Assembly (NCBI GenBank): GCA_910575435.1
Contig: CAJTGI010000020.1
Location: 1-47,421 of the forward strand
Length of the DNA stretch: 47,421 nt
Source of the DNA: Clostridiaceae bacterium
GTDB lineage: Bacteria > Bacillota > Clostridia > Lachnospirales > Lachnospiraceae
Reading direction: 5' to 3'
Shown here: piece after piece, positions 41,470 through 47,421 of the stretch
Position numbering within the stretch: the first letter of the stretch is position 1
How the letters are laid out: each line of letters opens with the position of its first letter
Program-made: the position numbers and the translations under genes
The notes under the pieces: model-generated
Databases searched by the model: none
What the model was told of the DNA's origin: nothing
The model's input: only the letters and a program-made list of their open reading frames with translations

Positions 41470-42186
41470 TTACTTTTTTTTCTTTAAATATGTAAGTATA
41501 TTTCTATTTATCTGTTTTAAATTATATTTTTGTCTACCTACTCTTTTTTTATTATTAGGCAATTTTTCTTTTTTCAATTCCCCCTTTGCTTTTTTTAAAT
41601 ATTTCCTTGTATCGTTAATTGTATGGATGAGACGCTTATTTTTCTTTAGCAAATTTTTAAAGCTATATTTTTTATATTTTTTTGTTTTTTTATTATAACC
41701 ATACAAATAGTTATCAGTTTTATTATTTTTTCCTCTTTCATGTTTTATTTTTTCTTTTTTTAACCCATGCGACCATCTGTCTTGCAAAACATGAAGCCAT
41801 ATCCCAATAAGCACCAATTTCTCTTCATAGTTATACTCACTCTTAGCAATCTTTATTGCGTTATTTCTTGCATTTTTATAATCACTGGAGCTCACTTTAT
41901 GCAAATCCGGCTTATAACCAATAACTTTTTTATGTCCATTCTTATAATATTTGTGTCCTTCTATATTTTTTACATAACCAAACTCTCTGATATTAACAAT
42001 GGATACATCAACTTTAATATTTGAAACCTTGATTTTCACACGCCACCTTTTATTTTTCTTATTCTTTGGTTTCCAATTTCTATCTGGGCTAATTGCTCCT
42101 TCTCCAATTAATTTTGCGTCAGTTTTAGAAAAACCCAATCCTTCTGCAATTATTTTAGTCATTCCACGATGAATTACTGCGCCCCA
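41470..42186 (-). other. C-terminal toxin-like domain of the RHS protein, zinc-phospholipase-C-like
   Basis: The 238 residues after DPSGH begin WGAVIHRGMTKIIAEGLGFS. The possible metal ligands run Trp1701, His1706, Asp1735 (AISPDRN), His1778 (EGHKYY), then His1832, Asp1836 and His1840 in GIWLHVLQDRWSHG, and His1849 (KHERG). The order W-H-D-H-HxxxD-H-H follows zinc-dependent phospholipase C and related S1/P1-type enzymes, though spacing differs and the final Glu is uncertain. The last 85 residues are mostly Lys and may bind membrane or nucleic acid. Confidence 0.55.
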
Positions 42187-45100
42187 ATGTCCGCTGGGAT
42201 CTACGTTATTCACCCCATCATTCTCACAATAGGTATAAAGGTGCAAACTCGTAGGGTCATCCTCTTCCCCGGTATAACTATCCCTTGTCAAAAACCTTCC
42301 CAATCCTGGCTGGTAATACCTTGCCCGAAGATACACTTCGCTCGTCTCCTTATCAAGATACTCACCACAATAACGGAATGGATTCTGATCCTTCCTATCC
42401 GGTTTCACTTCATTGCCAAAGGAATCATACTCATAAGTTTTGATGACTTTTCCGCTTTCGTCAGTCAGCTGCACCACATCCCCATGCGGGTTCATTACAT
42501 AATACTGCTTCTCTGTCCCTGTTCCATTGTCTGTATAAATAAGACTGTGTCCATAATCCTGATCATTTCCACGGATATAGCGCTTCTGCACCTTCCCGCC
42601 TTCGGAAAGCTCCATCACAATCTGGTCTCCATCCCAGATAAAGATAGTCTTCTCCCCATTCACCGTCTTGCTGGTACGAAGTCCCTCTGCATCATAAGTA
42701 AACCTCACCTTGTAATTCTTTGTCAGGGTCTGTGTCAGCTGGTTCAGGGCATCGTAATGATTGACCACGTTTTCGTTCAAACGATTGTCTCCCAGCGTCA
42801 CGTCTATATCAATATATGTGCCGTCTTTCTTATCTGCGGGGATATCATAGCGGTTTACTGTAGCCAGCTGGTTCCCATTCTTGTCATTCTTATAAATTAC
42901 AACGGAATCTTTCTCTGTATCTGTATTCAGGGTATCGGTACGGAGAAGTTCATTGTTTTGATTGTATTTATAAGCCGTCACCTTATTTCCAATCCTCATT
43001 TCCTTGCGGTTATTGCGGCTGTCATAAATATAGGTAATATCTTTGCTGCCCGTCTTGGTTTCCTTTCGGATGCGTCCAAGGAGGTCATAGGTATAAGTTG
43101 CTGTCTTTGCCACCTTTTTTCCTTGTTCATCTACTATATTGGCAGTTTCTTTGGATTTCTTTCCATTCACAAGGTATTCCGGCGTGTATTCGGAAATCAC
43201 TCCGGCACTATCTGTCTGGTTCTTCATTGCCGTCAAACGGTTCTGGTAATCATAAGTGTAAGTAGTGGTAAGATGACTTCCTGCCACAGTTCTTCTGGAC
43301 AGATTTCCCTCCGCATCATAGGCATAATCCGCCACTTCATTGCCTTCTCCATCCATGACAGAGGTCAATTTGGATTCCCCATCATAGGCATAACGGAGGG
43401 AAAGCCTGGTATCATCTCCTACCTTTATCCCAAAGGCAGACTTATTTCCTGCACTGTCATAACTATACGTCTTCACGATGTCCTTATGCTTTGTCAGTTT
43501 GCTGGTTTCCTTTGTCACCTGTCCTGACACATCCCCATAGGCAAATACAGTATCATCCCGGGTGGCCACCTCCCCATATGCGTTATAGGTATAGGTATGG
43601 GTGGTCTCTTTTCCTGTTTTTCTTTCTTTTGCTACCATTTCTATTAATCGATTCTGATAGTCATAGTTATTTTTCAAGATGTTGCCATTCTTATCCACTG
43701 TTTTCGTCAAGTTGCTGTTGGCATCGTAAGTGTATGTCTCTGTCCTTCCCTCCGGGTCAGTATAGGAAACCAAATCATTCTTATTATTATATGCATACTT
43801 TTCCTCACTGATGACATCTGATTTCTTCTTTCCATTGACAGTGATGCAATATGTTTTTCCTGCACAGGCAAATGTATCTATATTTCCATCAGAAGCGCTT
43901 CCATTGACCTCTGATACTATAATCTCCAGCGGACTGGTCATGCCAACGAACTGGCGTACTTTATTTCCCTCAGCATCATACACATACTGGACATACTGTG
44001 CTCTGCCATCCTCCAGGCAGTTCTTCACTATGGCAAGGTTTCCACTTTTATCATAAGTATACTCTGTTTTTGCCATTCTATCATCATCTATTTGCTCCTC
44101 TTTTTCCGTCACCCTTCCTCCGTTGTCATACTTTGTCGCAGTTTTCTGATACTGGATGCCGCCATCCTTCTTTTCCTGAGGAATTTCTGCTGAAATCATC
44201 CTTCCAAGAATGTCATAATCATACTTTGCAGCAATATTCTCCTTCACGCCCCTGGGGGTATATTCCCTGACAGTATTTCCCTGATCGTCATAATCCGTCC
44301 TGACTTTCTGGGACTGCCACTGGGTGTCTCCCTCTTTCCGGCTCTTTGTCTCTGTCTGGCTGATATTTCCATCATCATCATAACCATAAACGATCTGTGT
44401 CTCATAAGTTGGCAGCCACCTTCCATCCTGATAATTCCGTGTGGCTGTGTTTTCTTTGATAGTTCTGCCAAAGTCATCCGTCTCGTATGTAGTTACTGTT
44501 TCCGATTTATTTTCTCCCCGGATGAAAGTGCTTGTCTCTGAAAGCGTATTCCCCTCCGCATCTGTTATTGTTTCGGTAATGCTTTCGCTTAATACCGCAT
44601 CATTAAACTGGTCATAATAGTTTGATGTGTCCACAGTTGACTGATAGGCAGACGGATTCAACTCCTTGCTACGACTGACAGAAACAGTTTGTGCCTCATC
44701 TTCCTCTCCTTTCACTTCTGTCTCGCTTTTGCTGAAGCTCCAGGAGGTGCAGTGGGCAGCGTCTAACTCCCCATTGCTAAATTCGGCACTGCCAATCTCA
44801 TTTCCCAAATCATCATAAAAATTCTTACTGCCGGAAAGAATTTCCTTACCCCTGCCGCTGATATAGAAATTCGGCACGCTTTCCCCATTTTCGTTGACAA
44901 TGAACTTCTTCTCTTCCGGCGAAAATGTATAAGTTCTTTCCTCTATCAGGCGGGCATTCTCCTGCTTTTCCGCATCTGCGGCATCATCGGATGCACTGCC
45001 AGCATCTCCCTCTGCGTTGTTGCCATATTCATAGACACTTTCCGTCCAAGTACCTTCTTTTTCATCCTTGCTAATAATCACGTTACCAAAAGCATCCTGA

Positions 45101-47286
45101 ATCTCAATGCTGATATGGCCTGATTCATCCATAGACATAGTTTTTAACTGGTCTGTAGATACATATTCCTTTTCCCTGGACTCATGTTCCGTTCCCACCG
45201 CCTCGGTGCATTCCGTCTCCTCTCCTGTTTCCGGGTCATAGACGGTTTTTGAAATCAGCCCATCCGAATCTGTATAGGTTAGTTCATTCCCAAAGGAATC
45301 AAAGGTGGATTCCTCCTCTATGTATGTTCGGTTGTCCTCCGGGCGTTTCGCCGAGGCAATCGTCACCTTTGTCTGGGTCTGCTGTCCCAAATCATTGTAT
45401 GCATAATCGTTCTGAATTGCCTCCTTCTCCCCATGAGCTTGATAGGCAGGAAAGGACTTTCCTTGTATTTCATTTCCCTGATCGTCATACTTGAATTTTG
45501 TCTTGGATAGGGTCTGGAACTCCCCTTCCTTCACTCTTCTCTGCTCATGGATGCTGTCATAATCAATGCCATTGTCGGCCATTTCTGCTTTGAGCCTGAT
45601 GGTTGTATTGGCAGAAATGTTTTGCTCCTGGTTTATGAGAGTGCAGAGGGAAAAAGGAGTATCATCCGCCGGATAGTCTTTTTCCGTACCATGATATGCA
45701 TAGGTAACCGTATATATTTTTTCTTTTCCAGCATTTTTTTTCAGATATGCTGCTGGCTTTTTATTGCTCAACAGATTCCGATATTTATCAAAGGCATACC
45801 CCCACTTTGTAGTGACAGTGCCACTCCCCTTGCTTCCAAAGGATTTCTCCGTTTCCAGCACCACAAGAGAACCCTTCCCGTCTTTATCATAACTGTACAG
45901 GGTTTCTTCTTTTTCCTCTCCGTAGCCCACCTCATCCACCAGAAGTTTCTGGCTGTTATAGATGTACACGCTCACATTCTTTTTGGTGTTTTTCTTTAAT
46001 CTGAGGGTATCCAGATTGATATGGGACTTTTTATAAATGTAGTCTGACATCTTTTTATTGGTCTTGTATTTATTGGGATTAAAACTGCTGACAAGAGCCA
46101 CCGTGCGGAGACCTTCCCTGCCATACTGCCAGATTTCATCGTGGTCTTCCTTGAAATCGCAGAAACGTAGCAGGATACCATTCTGTTTTTGGAAGAAATC
46201 ATATTTCAATCCCTCGGACTTCTTCCCTGTCTTCTGATCCTCGCTATACTCTCTGGTGACATAGTAGCCCGGCACCACTACGTCCCTTTCTTGTCCGGCA
46301 TTGGCATCCCTAGCGCCCCGGATGACATTGGCACGGTACTCATAATGCTGAATGCTCCCATCTGCAGTCACCTTATTAATCAGGTAGCTCTCGTTGGTGG
46401 AGACGCGCTGGGAGGCAGAGCCCCGCCCGGAGGTACTCATCAGACGCTCCACGATGCGGTATCCATAAGTTTCCTTGGTGCCATCCACTGTGGCACTCTT
46501 TAGTACCAGCCCATTGAGCGTGTCAGAATTGTGGGGTGTATAGGTTCTCTCCTCGTAAGTATACGTTATCGTCTTTTTCGTTACGCCGCCTGCGGTAGTA
46601 TTGACACCAGAGGTGGCATTTCCCTCTACAGTAATGGAGGCAAGATGCTTCATTGCCTCCCCCTCCTCATAATGGAAGTTAACCACCCTTCCCACAGAGT
46701 CCGTCACCTTTTTCAGATAGATTTTGTCCATATAGGAGAATGCAATCTTATTGTCATGGGCATCTCTCTGCAGCACCACTACGCCGTCTTCATTAAAATA
46801 GGTGCGCATCCCTGTCTTGTCCCGAAGCAGGTATCTGCATTGTATTCCTTCCACTTCCTTCTGCCAGTCCTCTAGCCTGACATCATCGTAGGAATAGCCC
46901 GCCAGCCCTTTGATGGGATAGCATTTCCCCTCGTCATCCACCTTGGTTTCAATCTCCATGGTTCCCCGGCTGCCGAAGTGGAGGTAGGCAGGTCTGGCGC
47001 TCCACTGGTCGTCGCTCTTCTCCTTGATGGCGATGGTCTCAATCCATGGAAGGTCAAACTTCCAGCCGCTTGCCAGCCCGTATACGTTGAAGTCCTCGTT
47101 GCTCAGAATCTTGGTGCGCTGGGTATCCGTTTCAGTCTCGTCCTCCCTTTTTGGTTCTCCCACTTCATAGGAAGCCATCATGTCCTTCAATGCCTTCTTG
47201 TGGTTCTTCAGGATGGCCGTGTTCACCAGCAGTTTCTTCTGCTCCCCGTCATGGGTAGTGCAGTACACATGTAAACGGTAAATCAC
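41470..47286 (-). CDS. RHS/YD-repeat protein with variable C-terminal toxin-like domain
   Basis: This 1938-codon frame has dozens of YD repeats (YDSAGNK, YDAEGNL, YDYQNRLTAM, YDALNQLTQT). The conserved RHS core end is present: RYCGEYLDKETSEVYLRARY, then YQPGLGRFLTRDSYTGEEDD and NNVDPSGH (near 1640-1700). RHS proteins form a hollow shell around a toxic C-terminal domain, which is cut off after the core. The 238-residue tail from Trp1701 is lysine-rich and differs in composition from the rest. The start GTG 47286 has GAGG 5 bp upstream but gives no signal peptide, and the protein opens inside what looks like an RHS N-terminal region (GLASGWKFDLPWIE), so the 5' end may be truncated. Confidence 0.9.
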   Translation of the reverse strand: MIYRLHVYCTTHDGEQKKLLVNTAILKNHKKALKDMMASYEVGEPKREDETETDTQRTKILSNEDFNVYGLASGWKFDLPWIETIAIKEKSDDQWSARPAYLHFGSRGTMEIETKVDDEGKCYPIKGLAGYSYDDVRLEDWQKEVEGIQCRYLLRDKTGMRTYFNEDGVVVLQRDAHDNKIAFSYMDKIYLKKVTDSVGRVVNFHYEEGEAMKHLASITVEGNATSGVNTTAGGVTKKTITYTYEERTYTPHNSDTLNGLVLKSATVDGTKETYGYRIVERLMSTSGRGSASQRVSTNESYLINKVTADGSIQHYEYRANVIRGARDANAGQERDVVVPGYYVTREYSEDQKTGKKSEGLKYDFFQKQNGILLRFCDFKEDHDEIWQYGREGLRTVALVSSFNPNKYKTNKKMSDYIYKKSHINLDTLRLKKNTKKNVSVYIYNSQKLLVDEVGYGEEKEETLYSYDKDGKGSLVVLETEKSFGSKGSGTVTTKWGYAFDKYRNLLSNKKPAAYLKKNAGKEKIYTVTYAYHGTEKDYPADDTPFSLCTLINQEQNISANTTIRLKAEMADNGIDYDSIHEQRRVKEGEFQTLSKTKFKYDDQGNEIQGKSFPAYQAHGEKEAIQNDYAYNDLGQQTQTKVTIASAKRPEDNRTYIEEESTFDSFGNELTYTDSDGLISKTVYDPETGEETECTEAVGTEHESREKEYVSTDQLKTMSMDESGHISIEIQDAFGNVIISKDEKEGTWTESVYEYGNNAEGDAGSASDDAADAEKQENARLIEERTYTFSPEEKKFIVNENGESVPNFYISGRGKEILSGSKNFYDDLGNEIGSAEFSNGELDAAHCTSWSFSKSETEVKGEEDEAQTVSVSRSKELNPSAYQSTVDTSNYYDQFNDAVLSESITETITDAEGNTLSETSTFIRGENKSETVTTYETDDFGRTIKENTATRNYQDGRWLPTYETQIVYGYDDDGNISQTETKSRKEGDTQWQSQKVRTDYDDQGNTVREYTPRGVKENIAAKYDYDILGRMISAEIPQEKKDGGIQYQKTATKYDNGGRVTEKEEQIDDDRMAKTEYTYDKSGNLAIVKNCLEDGRAQYVQYVYDAEGNKVRQFVGMTSPLEIIVSEVNGSASDGNIDTFACAGKTYCITVNGKKKSDVISEEKYAYNNKNDLVSYTDPEGRTETYTYDANSNLTKTVDKNGNILKNNYDYQNRLIEMVAKERKTGKETTHTYTYNAYGEVATRDDTVFAYGDVSGQVTKETSKLTKHKDIVKTYSYDSAGNKSAFGIKVGDDTRLSLRYAYDGESKLTSVMDGEGNEVADYAYDAEGNLSRRTVAGSHLTTTYTYDYQNRLTAMKNQTDSAGVISEYTPEYLVNGKKSKETANIVDEQGKKVAKTATYTYDLLGRIRKETKTGSKDITYIYDSRNNRKEMRIGNKVTAYKYNQNNELLRTDTLNTDTEKDSVVIYKNDKNGNQLATVNRYDIPADKKDGTYIDIDVTLGDNRLNENVVNHYDALNQLTQTLTKNYKVRFTYDAEGLRTSKTVNGEKTIFIWDGDQIVMELSEGGKVQKRYIRGNDQDYGHSLIYTDNGTGTEKQYYVMNPHGDVVQLTDESGKVIKTYEYDSFGNEVKPDRKDQNPFRYCGEYLDKETSEVYLRARYYQPGLGRFLTRDSYTGEEDDPTSLHLYTYCENDGVNNVDPSGHWGAVIHRGMTKIIAEGLGFSKTDAKLIGEGAISPDRNWKPKNKKNKRWRVKIKVSNIKVDVSIVNIREFGYVKNIEGHKYYKNGHKKVIGYKPDLHKVSSSDYKNARNNAIKIAKSEYNYEEKLVLIGIWLHVLQDRWSHGLKKEKIKHERGKNNKTDNYLYGYNKKTKKYKKYSFKNLLKKNKRLIHTINDTRKYLKKAKGELKKEKLPNNKKRVGRQKYNLKQINRNILTYLKKKK

Positions 47287-47341
47287 AAGTACCTCGACCA
47301 GTTACCAAATCTTTGAGATAATAGCCTAACCATTATAAAAA

Positions 47342-47373
47342 GTCCAAAAAGTTTAAAACTTAACTTTTTAGAC
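47342..47373. repeat. Inverted repeat upstream of the RHS gene
   Basis: GTCCAAAAAGTT (47342-47353) pairs with AACTTTTTAGAC (47362-47373) with one mismatch and an 8-base loop. It may be a terminator or lie near an insertion-sequence end. Confidence 0.5.
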
Positions 47374-47391
47374 CGGATTCAGGAGGTGGCT

Positions 47392-47421
47392 ATGGGATCG
47401 AAAACCAGTTTAGCAGCAAAG
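47392..47421 (+). CDS. Start of a gene cut by the right edge, perhaps an insertion-sequence protein
   Basis: ATG 47392 follows AGGAGG by 5-6 bp and gives MGSKTSLAAK before the window ends. Ten residues are too few for a call. The start is reminiscent of small accessory ORFs of IS66-type elements in Lachnospiraceae, and its position beside a possibly truncated RHS gene fits, but this is weak inference. Confidence 0.35.
   Translation, partial: MGSKTSLAAK

Noticed and set aside
42169-43527. Plus-strand open frame of 452 codons, Ile- and His-rich
   Set aside because: It is antisense to the YD-repeat coding sequence and its pattern repeats with the YD repeats; no ribosome site or family match.

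Overview
The window looks like a chromosomal segment of an anaerobic clostridial Firmicute, most probably a member of the Lachnospiraceae. The evidence is gene content and order: a sepF-ylmH-yggT-divIVA-lspA-rluD division cluster, an mreBCD-PBP2-minCDE-rodA shape cluster holding both MinE and DivIVA, a pyrBI pair with a separate regulatory chain, formate-tetrahydrofolate ligase, strong GGAGG ribosome sites and sigma-A type promoters. No species can be named from the sequence alone, and no tRNA, rRNA or CRISPR array was seen.

Layout. (1) 1-1150: the 5' part of carA (minus strand, cut by the window edge) follows a 38-codon ORF resembling the C-terminal half of an ANTAR RNA-binding domain. Both lie behind a consensus promoter. 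A lone 56-residue ORF lies on the plus strand. (2) 1250-2490: a PilZ protein and a YvyF-like zinc-ribbon protein, with their own promoter and terminator. (3) 2600-3820: a XerC/D-like recombinase. (4) 3849-10535: the division cluster rluD, lspA, divIVA, ylmH, yggT, sepF, yggS-type PLP protein and a HlyD-like membrane protein, all on the minus strand. (5) 10808-11080: a DUF378 membrane protein with a terminator. (6) 11090-21889: the cell-shape locus radC, mreB, mreC, mreD, PBP2, minC, minD, minE, rodA, mgsA and a DacF-type carboxypeptidase. (7) 22142-23961: a methionine gamma-lyase-like PLP protein and a YqeY protein.

(8) 24101-33693 is an accessory biosynthetic operon read leftwards from a strong promoter at 33773-33801: acyl carrier protein, GNAT acetyltransferase, short-chain dehydrogenase, acylating aldehyde dehydrogenase, 4-hydroxy-2-oxoacid aldolase, ThDP-dependent acetolactate-synthase-like enzyme, AMP-forming ligase, LuxE-like acyl transferase and LuxC-like acyl reductase. 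A MITE-like element with 21-bp inverted ends sits in the middle and supplies the stop codon of the dehydrogenase gene. The enzyme set suggests a carrier-bound acyl group reduced to an aldehyde, extended by aldol or ThDP chemistry and transferred to an unknown acceptor. The product is unknown and this is one of the two main candidates for an undescribed system.

(9) 34033-38672: a small XRE regulator, pyrB-pyrI, an exported Ig-like protein gene broken by one in-frame TAG, and fhs. (10) 38979-47286 is A+T-rich and looks transferred. A 1938-codon RHS/YD-repeat protein ends in a 238-residue lysine-rich tail whose Trp, His and Asp pattern resembles zinc-dependent phospholipase C. It is followed after 14 bp by an exported RCC1-like protein and then by a decayed second copy of that protein. 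This is the layout of a polymorphic toxin with candidate immunity genes. A small plus-strand gene start at the right edge may belong to an insertion sequence.

Non-coding structure is plentiful. A two-hairpin element occurs at 4855-4938 and again at 36833-36919, each time just 3' of a gene and in the same orientation relative to it. Several long perfect inverted repeats lie at operon joints, and the radC ribosome site can be hidden in a GNRA-capped stem.
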